The notes: generated by a model from the letters alone, not told the origin. DNA of 64,000 nt from Vibrio maritimus (GCF_021441885.1 NZ_CP090439.1:1116001-1180000), one strand, 5' to 3'; numbered from the stretch's first letter, positions 1 through 9,084 are shown. Program-made: numbers and translations.

Positions 1-38
1 TTATTGATAGAATTAGACTAAAAGGAGCGAGGGAATTC

Positions 39-815
39 GTGGCTATCATTGATGAAACCACTCGGTTTGATGCTGACAGTATTGAGAATCCGGTTGTGGG
101 TATTGCTGCTACCGTCGGGACTCATGACTCTGGCATGCACCATCATCAAAAGCATCAATTATTATTCGCTGCCTCAGGTTGTATGTCGATATCCCTCGAT
201 GGTGCAAAGTGTATATTGCCACCGACACGTGCAGCTTGGATCCCTGCAGGGATTGAGCATTATGCGAAAATGAGCAATGTGGTGGCGTATCGCTCTCTCT
301 ACTTTGATTCTGAGCTTTGTGTTGATGTCCCCGATATGGTCACCGTGTTCTCTGTTAACCCTCTACTTAGAGCGCTTATCGAACGCATGGCGTTTTGGGA
401 GTGGGAAAAACCACAAAGCGAGCAAGTGAACATGATGGCGTTGTTCTTTGAAGAACTGAGTGCTGCGCCCAAAGAGAACATGGCACTGCCGCTGCCGAGC
501 GACAGACGGTTGCAGCGATGGCTCGATGGGGTGGTAGGTGAGCATTATCAGCCACAGCCGCTTAACCAAGTTGCCTTTACGGTCGGTGCTAGTGCCAAAA
601 CAGTCACGCGCATCTTTACTAAAGAAACGGGAATGCCCTACCAAAGTTGGCGTCAGCAATGGCGATTATTGATGGCGATTCAATATCTTTCAGAAGGGAA
701 GAGTGTCGCCGATACTGCTAGTGAGCTCGACTTCTCGAGTGACAGTGCGTTTGTCTCGTTCTTTCGCCAGCAAACGGGTGAAACACCGGGCAAATACGTG
801 GGAGAAGGACAGTAA
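39..815 (+). CDS. AraC-family transcriptional regulator with N-terminal cupin
   Basis: This 258-residue protein is a one-component regulator. Residues about 30-80 form a small cupin-like sensor rich in His (MHHHQKH, then a PAGIEHYA strand). Residues about 165-255 carry the double helix-turn-helix of the AraC family, with VADTASELDFSSDSAFVSFFR followed by the GETPGKY signature. The start is GTG at 39, preceded by AAGGAGCGAG at good spacing; no upstream ATG is available in the window. It lies directly ahead of a second regulator gene in the same direction, but no shared operon is proven. The ligand is unknown. Family assignment is firm; target genes are not visible. Confidence 0.9.
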   Translation: MAIIDETTRFDADSIENPVVGIAATVGTHDSGMHHHQKHQLLFAASGCMSISLDGAKCILPPTRAAWIPAGIEHYAKMSNVVAYRSLYFDSELCVDVPDMVTVFSVNPLLRALIERMAFWEWEKPQSEQVNMMALFFEELSAAPKENMALPLPSDRRLQRWLDGVVGEHYQPQPLNQVAFTVGASAKTVTRIFTKETGMPYQSWRQQWRLLMAIQYLSEGKSVADTASELDFSSDSAFVSFFRQQTGETPGKYVGEGQ

Positions 816-846
816 AGTTGGAATGCATTGTTGAGATGATAAACTA

Positions 847-2445
847 TTGAGATGCACTCATTTGTTCAAAATCAGTATGTCCAATACAGACTCTAAGCCG
901 TTCACCGAGCAGCAACTTCAAAACACGCTAGAAAAAATAGTGTCTCATCCACTGTTCTATTCCTCTCCCAAGCTCGTTGCGTTCTTGCGATATATTGTGG
1001 AGAAGGCAGAGGCTGGATTGGGTGACGAGCTGACACAGTATGGTATTGCCACCGAATTGTTTGGAAAGCCCACTAGTTTCGATCAATCTAGTGATCCTAT
1101 GGTGCGAATGCTTGCAACCAAGTTAAGAAAATCTCTCGCGGTCTTCTTTGAGGATAACCCTAACTGCGAGGTGAAGATAGACCTGCCAAAGCGAAGCTAT
1201 ACGCCAATATTGTCTTTAAATGGCAGCTACTTACCAGAGCCAACACTGCCTGATACTCACTACCCAACCATCGCGGTTTTACCTTTCTCTCTTACAAGCC
1301 AAGACGAATTATGCGTGGATCTAACAAACTCACTGCAAGAAGAGTTGAACCACGCTTTGGGTCGCTTTGATCAATTGGCGGTACTCTCTCCGCTTCGGAT
1401 TCAAGAAGTATCAGAAGGATCAATATCGCTTAGCGAACTGCGTCGTTTGCTCGGGGCTAGGTACGTGATTTCAGGCTCGGTGAGACGAAATAGCATGTCT
1501 ACTCGCATAACCATTGCGTTGAGTGAGACCGATCAGGGGATCCAAATATGGAGCGAACGTTTTGAGTTGATGGGTGAACTTGGTTCGCTTGGGGAACAAG
1601 AGCGCATAGTACAAAAGATGGCAACCAAGATTGGTTCCTCATATGGCGTTATCTCGATGCATGAGTTTCAAGCCATAAAGCACCACGACAAGACGGTGCT
1701 GAATGACTATCAAGCCAGGCTTTTTTATCTTGAGTATCTCACGAAAATGAGCCAAGAAAGTTTGCAGGACATGATTGCGCTATATGAAGACTTGACGTCA
1801 GAGCGCTATGCCAATGATGCACGAATGTTGGCGACGTTGGCACAGTTATATTGTGACGCTTTGTTGTTTGGCATTATGGACCAACAGCAAGTGATTGAGC
1901 GTTGTGAAAAGCTGGTAGCAAAAGCTCTGGATTTCTCCCCACATGATAGTGAAGTGATTTTGGCTCAAGCTTGGTGGGCGCTACTGACGAACAACGAACA
2001 AAAAGTAAAGAGTTGCGCAGAGCGTATTATTCAACTTAACCCAAATTCACACTACACCATAGGTGCTGCAGGTTGGCTGGTTTGTCTGTCGGGTAATTTT
2101 GACTACGGCATTCGAATTCTGACTGATCTGTTGGGTAAAGATGAGTACTTCCCAAACTGGCTCAAACTAAGCCAAGCGCTGAATGCGATTCGACAGCAGG
2201 ATATGGATGCGGCTTTGCAAAGCATCGAGTTGTTTTACGTGGAAGGCAATGTACTGCAAACCATTCTATTGGCGTTAATTTATCAAGTGACAGGGCACTA
2301 CGCGTTTGCTGAGCAGCATTGGAGTGAGGCGAATGGCATGGTATCAGAGCTTCCGAGGATCTCTGAACAATTATTGAAAGTGATGATTCTGGATGAATCA
2401 CTGTGCGAAACACTTGAGAAAGCACGGCAAGTACTCGTGCGATAG
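847..2445 (+). CDS. Winged-helix / TolB-like / TPR regulator-type protein
   Basis: A soluble 532-residue protein. Residues about 18-122 match the winged-helix module found in many TPR regulators (ELTQYGIATELFGK, then VRMLATKLRKSL, ending LPKRSYTPIL). Residues about 138-250 resemble the TolB/FlgO N-terminal fold (TIAVLPFSL, LGARYVISGSVRR, GIQIWSERF). The C-terminal half is helical with TPR-like pairs. The translated start at 847 may be too early: an ATG at 877 gives MSNTDSK and fits the family better. No transmembrane segment is seen, so it is not a CadC-type receptor. It precedes the ureohydrolase gene by about 165 bp and could regulate it, which is inference. Confidence 0.75.
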   Translation: MRCTHLFKISMSNTDSKPFTEQQLQNTLEKIVSHPLFYSSPKLVAFLRYIVEKAEAGLGDELTQYGIATELFGKPTSFDQSSDPMVRMLATKLRKSLAVFFEDNPNCEVKIDLPKRSYTPILSLNGSYLPEPTLPDTHYPTIAVLPFSLTSQDELCVDLTNSLQEELNHALGRFDQLAVLSPLRIQEVSEGSISLSELRRLLGARYVISGSVRRNSMSTRITIALSETDQGIQIWSERFELMGELGSLGEQERIVQKMATKIGSSYGVISMHEFQAIKHHDKTVLNDYQARLFYLEYLTKMSQESLQDMIALYEDLTSERYANDARMLATLAQLYCDALLFGIMDQQQVIERCEKLVAKALDFSPHDSEVILAQAWWALLTNNEQKVKSCAERIIQLNPNSHYTIGAAGWLVCLSGNFDYGIRILTDLLGKDEYFPNWLKLSQALNAIRQQDMDAALQSIELFYVEGNVLQTILLALIYQVTGHYAFAEQHWSEANGMVSELPRISEQLLKVMILDESLCETLEKARQVLVR

Positions 2446-2609
2446 TGACGGGAGCTGTATTAACAACGTATTGAATAGTTTGATTTTCAAGTTCAACGTA
2501 AACTGATTAATTTACGTATGTTACTAAAGTAAAGTGTACCCCTTGTTACTGTTGGGCCATGAATTGTTACGTTAGTATTGCCATATCAACCAAGTAGAGA
2601 GGCAATATC

Positions 2610-3761
2610 ATGTCTAACGTAAAAAAATGGCCAGCAATCGACCCAGAAAAAGTAGCAAAGTATAAGCACATTTGGGAAAACGTATCTGCAGCAGATAACC
2701 TAGATCCAGAAGTCGCAGCTTATCTAGCTCGCGTTAAAGAGCAAGGTGGCGGTAAAGGCATCGAACAGATGAGCTTTATCAACAAAGACTACCTAGGTTT
2801 CTACCAAGCGCCATTCTCTCAAGATCTAGATAACACAGATGTTGTTATCTACGGTATGGGTATTGAGAAGTGTTCTCCTACTGGTTCTTCACACAAATTC
2901 GCACCACAACGCTTACGCCACCTAAGTAAAATGGGTATGGGTACGGTTGGTGACAACGGTGAGATCCCATTCGAATGGTGTCGTGTTTCAGATTACGGTA
3001 ACTGGGACAGCCTAGGCCAGTTTGAGCTGAAAGCAGAAGTTGAGCAGCTCACTGAACTTCTTCACCACATGGTTGTTGAAAAAGATTGTACGCCACTTAT
3101 CTTCGGTGGTGACCACACAATCCCATACCCAACGATGCGTGCACTCGGTGAGAAGTACGGTCCACTTCGCGTTATCCACTTCGATGCGCACTACGACCTA
3201 TCAACGCGTGCTGACTTTGATTACCCATACACATCAGGTCACTGGCTACCAAAACTGTACTCTGAAGGTCTAGCGGATCCAGAGCGCACAGTTCAGATTG
3301 GTATGCGTGGTCGTCAAACGGCGCTGGTGAAAGGTAACCACATCGCATTTGGTACCACTGGCTTCACGACTAACGAAGTTTATGAGCAAGGCGTGGATGC
3401 AGTAGCAGACAAGATCATCGAACTTTGTGGCGATGGTGGTCCGGTTTACTTCACGTTTGACCTAGATGCACTTGATACTGCGTTCTGTCGTTCAAACTCG
3501 AGCCCAGATCCATTCGGTCTGACTCACCTTCAGGTTTACGACATCATCCGTAAAGTGAAGGCTTCAGGTAAAGTACGTCTTGTGGGTGCTGATATTGCAG
3601 AATACACGCCAGACACAGATCCAACAGATAAAGACGGCATCATCGCAGCTGGCTTTGGTTGGGAACTACTTTGTTGGCTAGCAGAAGAGCGTAAGAAAGA
3701 AAACGGCGGCGAAAACCGTCACACAGTATGGCACCAAGCATTTGGTTCTGTATCGCTGTAA
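2610..3761 (+). CDS. Arginase/agmatinase-family ureohydrolase, substrate uncertain
   Basis: A 383-residue binuclear-metal ureohydrolase. All usual metal ligands are visible: His in GGDHT (about 166-170), Asp/His/Asp in DAHYD (192-196) and both Asp of DLDALD (284-289). The substrate loop differs from agmatinase and arginase. Where those have a DP and a GTP...GG stretch, this protein has DTAFCRSNSSPDPFGLT. It also has an extended N-terminus of about 80 residues before the catalytic domain. The family contains agmatinases, guanidinobutyrases, formimidoylglutamases and nickel guanidine hydrolases; a noncanonical substrate is likely. A true SpeB is encoded elsewhere (49864-50790). The gene has a strong start with GAGAGG upstream and its own terminator. 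Confidence 0.85.
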   Translation: MSNVKKWPAIDPEKVAKYKHIWENVSAADNLDPEVAAYLARVKEQGGGKGIEQMSFINKDYLGFYQAPFSQDLDNTDVVIYGMGIEKCSPTGSSHKFAPQRLRHLSKMGMGTVGDNGEIPFEWCRVSDYGNWDSLGQFELKAEVEQLTELLHHMVVEKDCTPLIFGGDHTIPYPTMRALGEKYGPLRVIHFDAHYDLSTRADFDYPYTSGHWLPKLYSEGLADPERTVQIGMRGRQTALVKGNHIAFGTTGFTTNEVYEQGVDAVADKIIELCGDGGPVYFTFDLDALDTAFCRSNSSPDPFGLTHLQVYDIIRKVKASGKVRLVGADIAEYTPDTDPTDKDGIIAAGFGWELLCWLAEERKKENGGENRHTVWHQAFGSVSL

Positions 3762-3780
3762 TCTTACTGCACTGATTATA

Positions 3781-3810
3781 AAAACCATCGCTTTTTGCGG
3801 TGGTTTTTTT
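3781..3810 (+). terminator. Rho-independent terminator after the ureohydrolase
   Basis: The stem AAACCATCGC pairs with GCGGTGGTTT across a five-T loop and ends in a run of T. It sits 20 bp after the ureohydrolase stop codon and is a textbook intrinsic terminator. There is one G-U type pair in the stem. Confidence 0.85.
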
Positions 3811-3935
3811 ATGTCTGCTTGATAACAAAAATTGATGCAAACGACAAAAAATCAGATTAGTGATACTTAAACAACTTTGCTTCAATAGCGCCCGAAAGAT
3901 TGCTGTTAATCTTATTTTCCAATTAAGGGTTTAAA

Positions 3936-4088
3936 ATGTTTGCTATTGATGATGTTGTAGTTGCAACTAAAGGTATCGATCTAGGTAAAATGGTCGTGAC
4001 TGGTTTGAGCAGTGGCGGCTTCTACGTTCGTGTAGAAGTAGACGGCATGTCTCTAACTTACCCAGCAAAAGACCTACAAAAAGCGTAA
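3936..4088 (+). CDS. Small conserved-looking protein, 50 residues
   Basis: An ATG at 3936 opens a 50-residue frame that runs to TAA at 4086-4088. The protein starts MFAIDDVVVAT and ends YPAKDLQKA. Alternating hydrophobic residues (FYVRVEVDGMSLTYP) suggest a small beta-barrel or SH3-like fold of strands. An AAGGG ribosome-binding site lies 8-13 bp upstream. A strong terminator follows 26 bp after the stop. Codon use resembles neighbouring genes, with no rare-codon bias. I do not recognise a function. Its own promoter region (3811-3935) is AT-rich. Confidence 0.75.
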   Translation: MFAIDDVVVATKGIDLGKMVVTGLSSGGFYVRVEVDGMSLTYPAKDLQKA

Positions 4089-4113
4089 TCTTTACTGCTT
4101 AGTTCTTCTTTTT

Positions 4114-4140
4114 AAATGGCGACCCAATGGTCGCCATTTT
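4114..4140 (+). terminator. Terminator after the 50-residue gene
   Basis: An 11-bp stem, AAATGGCGACC with GGTCGCCATTT, is closed by a short CAA-type loop and followed by TTTCATTT. It ends the short gene at 3936-4088. The flanking A and T runs would let it act on both strands. Confidence 0.8.
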
Positions 4141-4359
4141 CATTTAATTCTTAATACTATCAGTATACTGCACTCTCTTGGTGCGTTGCCCCTCTTTTAA
4201 ACCATGCCTGCATCGTAGGTGTGCAATCTTCGAATGTACTACAAGCGCTAATACTATTGAGTCTCAGCACTATTTCACCCTATTCGCGTCGACTGGAATG
4301 AATGTTGCAGTTCAATCATAGACATAAAGAGAGCGAGTCTTTAGCCAGGGAGGGGAGAG

Positions 4360-5466
4360 ATGATACTTATCTTACGTGCTACATCGTTGAACAGCGTCAA
4401 TGTATTGCTGACATTAGCTTTGATTTCATCGGTAGCACTACTTGCTTTTGAAGCCAATCAACTTGGTATGGTGCTGCTATTCCTAACTGCAGCACTATCA
4501 ACACTTTTACTGTTTTCCTTAAGCCGAGAAGTTCGTGTACTTAATGAGTATATGGTGCAGATGAAGGGTGGCGAAGAGCCGACACTTCCAAGCTCAATAG
4601 CGTTACTTTATTCGAGTTTTCATGCCATTGATGACGTCGTTCAAATGATGTCTAGAAAGCTAAGAAAGGCAGAAGCTATGCGCTCAGAGATGGCATTTTG
4701 CGCGCAGGAGCTTGCCAGTAATGCCGTGGATGCAGCCAGGGACAGTGACAAGCAAGCGGACTCGACGTTGTCATCAGCGTCGGCAGCCACCGAAATCTCG
4801 CAAAGTATTGAGGATGTGTCGAGTCGTATTGAGCAAACACTGAAGGCGATTGAGCAAGGCAATGCTTTGTGCGGACAAGGAAATCAAGCGTTAGTGAGCG
4901 TTCAAGCAAGTGTTGAGAAAGTTGAAGAGCAAGTTGGATTTACCGCGAGCAGCATAGTGACGCTAGAGAGCCACTTGTCCACCGTATCTGAAATGTCACA
5001 GTTTATCCGTGATATTGCTGAGCAAACTAACCTCCTTGCTCTGAACGCTGCAATAGAAGCGGCGAGAGCAGGCGAACATGGACGCGGATTTAGCGTGGTG
5101 GCGGAAGAAGTTAGGCGGTTGGCTAAGCGAAGTCATGAATCTGCGAATGCGATTACCTCTCATGTTGATCAGGTGACCAGTAGCATGAGTGATGTGACCG
5201 CAATGGTTGAGAAAGTGAGAGAGGGTAATAGCCGTTGCACCAATCAAGCGCTGGTGGCACAAGAGACGTTAGAGGAGATGAAAGTCTCTATGGCATCGAT
5301 CACTGACCAGGTCGCAGGCGTATCGGCTGCCTCAGAACAACAAGCGATCGCGATTCAGGAGATCTCCAGCAACATGGAGCAGGTTGCCGTTACCGCAAAG
5401 CATAATGCCGAAACGGCAGCGGACAATGCCCAAGTTGCCGAACATCTCGAAAAGCTAACTGCGTAA
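4360..5466 (+). CDS. Methyl-accepting chemotaxis protein lacking a periplasmic sensor domain
   Basis: A 368-residue chemoreceptor-type protein. Two hydrophobic segments (about 11-31 and 35-55) are separated by only a few residues, so it has no ligand-binding periplasmic domain. The rest is coiled coil with the conserved hairpin tip, IAEQTNLLALNAAIEAARAGE and RGFSVVAEEVRRLA (about 220-255), which contacts CheA and CheW. No HAMP domain is obvious. The stop is 7 bp before the next gene, which encodes a separate NIT-like helical protein, so the sensory part may be supplied in trans. The start ATG at 4360 follows GGGGAGAG. Confidence 0.9.
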   Translation: MILILRATSLNSVNVLLTLALISSVALLAFEANQLGMVLLFLTAALSTLLLFSLSREVRVLNEYMVQMKGGEEPTLPSSIALLYSSFHAIDDVVQMMSRKLRKAEAMRSEMAFCAQELASNAVDAARDSDKQADSTLSSASAATEISQSIEDVSSRIEQTLKAIEQGNALCGQGNQALVSVQASVEKVEEQVGFTASSIVTLESHLSTVSEMSQFIRDIAEQTNLLALNAAIEAARAGEHGRGFSVVAEEVRRLAKRSHESANAITSHVDQVTSSMSDVTAMVEKVREGNSRCTNQALVAQETLEEMKVSMASITDQVAGVSAASEQQAIAIQEISSNMEQVAVTAKHNAETAADNAQVAEHLEKLTA

Positions 5467-5473
5467 GGAGTCA

Positions 5474-6292
5474 ATGAATATGGACACGATACTGACAAAC
5501 CTACCAATTATCGCGGGCGTTTCTATAGTTCTGCTTATTTTAGGGTCGATAGTTTGGAAGCGAGCGAGTACTTACAATAGTATTCAAAATACCAGACAGG
5601 GTGGCTTACAGCACCTCACCACGCTTCGACAGTTGCTCGCGACTATTCAGCAACACCGAGGCATTACCAATGGAGTGCTTTGTGGGGACGATAAACTTCA
5701 ATCCCGTTTGCCATCGCTTCAAAGCGACATCAATCGCCACCTGCAAACGTTAGCCACACTCGATGAGCCGATTCGGGGTACGAGCAGCTGGCGTCATGTC
5801 GAAGATAAATGGCCTGCAGTTCAATCTCATTATAGGCAGTGGTCAGCGGAACAAAATCTCGCTACTCACAATCAGTTACTCGCAGCGGTTCTTGAGTCTG
5901 TAGAGGAGTGTGCGCAGCATTATCGGTTAGCTGAGTTGCCCCAAAAAGATGGGGAGTCCGTAGCGGCGCTTTGGAAGGACCTACTGAAAGTGGCTGAATG
6001 TGTCGGCCAGGCACGTGCGTTGGGGACGGGTGTCGCTGCGAAGTCAAAATGTTCGAGTGTCGAGCGAATTCGTTTGAAGTATCTACACGAGTCCATTCAT
6101 AACTTTGTGTCTGCGCAAAAACACTCCGACTATCCAACGGTGAAAAAACTTCTTAGCACGATAGAAAACAAGGTGCTCATCGTGATCCCAAGCGTCGCTG
6201 CGTTAGAGTATTTTGATGATGCGACGGCGGCGTTGGATGAGGTGTTTAGTGTCTTTGATGAGCGAGTGAGTAAACTAAGTGAACTCCTTTAA
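5474..6292 (+). CDS. NIT-like helical sensor-type protein with one membrane anchor
   Basis: The 272-residue product has one N-terminal membrane segment (about 9-27) followed by WKRAS and then an all-helical region. The region around LRQLLATIQQHRGITNGVLCGD and the later KVAECVGQARALGTG resemble nitrate/nitrite-sensing (NIT) domains, where paired arginines sit near QxxRG and GxxRALG motifs. Positive charges after the anchor suggest that the helical domain is cytoplasmic. Translation starts at ATG 5474 or 5480, both served by GGAG at 5467-5470. Tight spacing to the chemoreceptor gene indicates a two-gene operon. The NIT assignment is from motif pattern only. Confidence 0.65.
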   Translation: MNMDTILTNLPIIAGVSIVLLILGSIVWKRASTYNSIQNTRQGGLQHLTTLRQLLATIQQHRGITNGVLCGDDKLQSRLPSLQSDINRHLQTLATLDEPIRGTSSWRHVEDKWPAVQSHYRQWSAEQNLATHNQLLAAVLESVEECAQHYRLAELPQKDGESVAALWKDLLKVAECVGQARALGTGVAAKSKCSSVERIRLKYLHESIHNFVSAQKHSDYPTVKKLLSTIENKVLIVIPSVAALEYFDDATAALDEVFSVFDERVSKLSELL

Positions 6293-6316
6293 TTTGGATT
6301 GTCCAGCGATTTTGAC

Positions 6317-6341
6317 CTCTGAGGCGTAAAAACCTCAGAGG
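6317..6341. repeat. Inverted repeat between convergent genes
   Basis: CCTCTGAGG and CCTCAGAGG form a perfect 9-bp stem around a short A-rich loop. It lies between the stops of the NIT-like gene and the opposing PLD gene. No long T run follows on either strand, so termination is possible but weaker than at other hairpins here. Confidence 0.5.
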
Positions 6342-6361
6342 CAATGAATGTTATCAGAGGT

Positions 6362-7894
6362 TTATAGTTGTTCCTCTATCGGCAAAATACCGCTAAACCA
6401 CGCGCCCATTCTGCGCCAGATACTTGCTTCTGGTTCAGATGTCAGTGTTTCTCCGGTGGTATGATCAAACCAAACGAGATCGCCATCTTCCATCTTCATT
6501 TCGTAAGCTGTTTTTGGAATTTCATCAATAAGGTTACGATAAACCTTCTGAGCGTATTCTGGTTGTTCAATCACGACTCCCATTTCTGTGTTGAGATGTG
6601 CAGAGCGCGGGTCGAGGTTCATAGAACCAACAAAAACTTTTTGCTTATCAATGATCATCGCTTTGGTGTGCAAACTGGATCGGCTACTGCCTGTTAAACT
6701 CCAGTTTTTCTTAATCTCTGCATTGGATTTCACCTCCCAAAGCTGTACGCCACCCTCGACTAAATCTTCGCGATATTTTGCGTACCAACCATGTACGGCG
6801 AATACATCGTTTGATGCCAGAGAGTTGGTGATGATAATCACTTCGAGCCCTTGCTGTACTGCAGCGACGAGCTCCTTTGTTCCTTGTTCTGTAGGTACAA
6901 AATAAGGAGATATAAACACTAACGAGGTTTCAGAATCCTCGAGAACAGAGTTGAGGCTATCAATAAGTGTACTTTGCTTGCTATCGGGTTTGTCGGGAAG
7001 ATCATAAAGCAGCTCACCGATACCCCAGTAGAGCTTTACCGTTCCATTGATGAGGTCGTTGTACAACGGCAACTTGGCAAAATCGTAAGTGCCTCCAGAA
7101 AACTTAGCTTCCAAATCGAGCTCTTGTACCCATTTATCGACATCGGCGTCGGTGTAGTGTTCTTCAATAGGTGTTATCCATTCGATGGGAATGCTGTAGT
7201 CACTGTTCCAATAGAGATCGAATTGACGATTAACCTGACGTACTGACTTACCGACCATGAGTAAATCAAGATCGGCAAACTCGACGTTGGATTCGATGGA
7301 GTAGTATTCGTTCCCTACGTTACGGCCGCCGATAATGGAGACGATGCCATCTACCGTAAGCGACTTATTGTGCATGCGGTGATTGAGGCGTTCAAAGTCA
7401 CTCAACATCGAAATGCTACGAGCAGAGCGCAGGTGATGTGGATTAAACATGCGTACTTCGATATTTGGATGACTGCTGAACCTAACCAAATCTTGGTCGT
7501 CGTACTTTTGCATATCATCGAGAAGTAAACGTACTCTGACGCCCCGTTCTGCGGCTTCAAATAAACGCCAACCAATGAGGTTCCCCGCTTCATCGTCACG
7601 GAAAATATAGTATTGGACATCAATGCTCGACTGAGCGGTTTCGATGATAGCGAGCCTAGCTAGCAGGGCATCGTGCCCTTTGTCTAATGGATAAAACCCG
7701 GTTTCTTCGGTAAGAGAATGCGAGGAGACCTCACGTTTGAATAGTTCATCAAGTCGAGTCGGCTCGGCATTGATGATGGTGTAAGAGCTCTCTTTTTCGT
7801 ATCGGCTCGGATCAATGCTGGACGAGACGCAGCCACTTAACGCGATGATAAGAGATAAAACGAAGAATTTTTTGATAGACAAAATATTGGGCAT
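6362..7894 (-). CDS. Phospholipase D-family lipoprotein (cardiolipin synthase-like)
   Basis: This 510-residue lipoprotein has two PLD catalytic motifs, HNKSLTVDG with a following GGRN and HTKAMIIDK with a following GSMN. This is the arrangement of cardiolipin synthase C-type enzymes and related phosphatidyltransferases. The N-terminus is a lipoprotein signal, with hydrophobic LSLIIALSGC and acylation at the Cys. For this reason I start at ATG 7894 rather than at the longer upstream frame at 7993. Between the motifs are typical PLD-family segments such as FISPYFVPTEQG. It likely acts in the envelope on phospholipids. The exact reaction cannot be read from the sequence. It is transcribed alone. 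Confidence 0.88.
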   Translation of the reverse strand: MPNILSIKKFFVLSLIIALSGCVSSSIDPSRYEKESSYTIINAEPTRLDELFKREVSSHSLTEETGFYPLDKGHDALLARLAIIETAQSSIDVQYYIFRDDEAGNLIGWRLFEAAERGVRVRLLLDDMQKYDDQDLVRFSSHPNIEVRMFNPHHLRSARSISMLSDFERLNHRMHNKSLTVDGIVSIIGGRNVGNEYYSIESNVEFADLDLLMVGKSVRQVNRQFDLYWNSDYSIPIEWITPIEEHYTDADVDKWVQELDLEAKFSGGTYDFAKLPLYNDLINGTVKLYWGIGELLYDLPDKPDSKQSTLIDSLNSVLEDSETSLVFISPYFVPTEQGTKELVAAVQQGLEVIIITNSLASNDVFAVHGWYAKYREDLVEGGVQLWEVKSNAEIKKNWSLTGSSRSSLHTKAMIIDKQKVFVGSMNLDPRSAHLNTEMGVVIEQPEYAQKVYRNLIDEIPKTAYEMKMEDGDLVWFDHTTGETLTSEPEASIWRRMGAWFSGILPIEEQL

Positions 7895-8098
7895 AGTTAA
7901 AGTGCTGGTATTTAATAGAGTTCTAAAAATGCAGCGAGAGTGTAACGACTCAAGCGCTAATTTGCACTGAATCGTTCGCCTTTTTACTGACATATTTCAT
8001 AGCAAATAAGTATAGCCTAATCGAAAGCGACAAGGTTGCATAACAATTACTTATAACGGATTGAACCAGATTTAGTGAGCTGGATATTAGGAGTATAA

Positions 8099-9016
8099 AT
8101 GGCCGGGTTGGGAAGTAATAAATACACGCTCTTTGGTGTGATGGCGATATTAATGTGGAGCTGCGTTATGGCATTGACACGAGATATCGCAGAGCTTTTT
8201 GGGCCCATTGGCGGCGCGGCTTTAATGTACACCGTGAGTACACTTGCACTCGCTTTGGTCATGGGCGTTCCGAGGCTGAGTGACTTTAATACACGTTACT
8301 TGCTATTTGGTGGTGTTTTGTTTGTCGCCTATGAAATTTTATTGGCACTAGCATTGGGAATGGCGAATGACCGTCAGCAGGCGATGGAAATGGCAGTCAT
8401 TAATTATTTGTGGCCGGCTCTTACTGTGTTGTTTGCTGTGCTTAGTAGCGGCCGCAAAGTGAATATCCTTGTCTATCCGAGCGTGATACTCGCCTTCATA
8501 GGGGTAGTGTGGTGTATCTCGGGTGACTCGACGTTGTCGATTGAAAGTATTAAAAGCAATATTGCAACGAATCCGATTACCTACAGCATGGCGTTTTCTG
8601 CAGCCTTTATTTGGGCACTCTACTGCAACATCACCCCGACAATGAGCGGTGGCAAGAATGCGATTGTGGTGTTTTTCGCGATGACAGCCATAACGCTCTG
8701 GGTTCATTATGCGTTTAGCAATGAGCGAGAAATGGCATTCAACCTTTCGTCGGTTTCTACCTTAGTGCTTGCGGGAGTTGTGATGGGTGCGGGCTATGCG
8801 CTTTGGAATCAGGCGATCATCGGCGGTAACATGGTTTTGATTGCGACTTTCTCATATTTTACACCTGTGTTTTCCACCTTGTTTTCGTCGTTTTATTTAT
8901 CTGTCGCGTTGACTCAATCTTTTTGGCAGGGCGTTGCGCTGGTGACTTTGGGATCGTTAATGTGCGCATGGGCAACGAGAGAGAAACCTGAGCACGAAGA
9001 GGCGTCGGCTCTATAA
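8099..9016 (+). CDS. yddG: YddG-like aromatic amino acid exporter (DMT superfamily)
   Basis: A 305-residue inner-membrane protein with about ten hydrophobic segments and two EamA-type repeats. The sequence MWSCVMALTRDIAELFGPIGGAA and the later AVINYLWPALTVLF and AFIWALYCN segments match the YddG family, which exports aromatic amino acids and paraquat-like compounds. The pattern WSxxVALxRxxxExxGPxGGAA is characteristic of that group. The start is ATG 8099, with TAGGAGTATAA upstream. It is transcribed divergently from the PLD lipoprotein gene. The substrate is by family only. Confidence 0.8.
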   Translation: MAGLGSNKYTLFGVMAILMWSCVMALTRDIAELFGPIGGAALMYTVSTLALALVMGVPRLSDFNTRYLLFGGVLFVAYEILLALALGMANDRQQAMEMAVINYLWPALTVLFAVLSSGRKVNILVYPSVILAFIGVVWCISGDSTLSIESIKSNIATNPITYSMAFSAAFIWALYCNITPTMSGGKNAIVVFFAMTAITLWVHYAFSNEREMAFNLSSVSTLVLAGVVMGAGYALWNQAIIGGNMVLIATFSYFTPVFSTLFSSFYLSVALTQSFWQGVALVTLGSLMCAWATREKPEHEEASAL

Positions 9017-9084
9017 GCACAGCAATCTTATCTGGTTCTACTGTCGTAAGAGGGATATTACGATAAAAAATAGGATCGAGGTAA

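Noticed and set aside
2460..2609. Guanidine-type riboswitch upstream of the ureohydrolase
   Set aside because: I looked for paired hairpins with ACGR loops and found none; a covariance search could decide.
7895..7993. Longer start for the PLD lipoprotein at 7993
   Set aside because: The extra residues precede a normal lipoprotein signal and give no homology; ATG 7894 fits.
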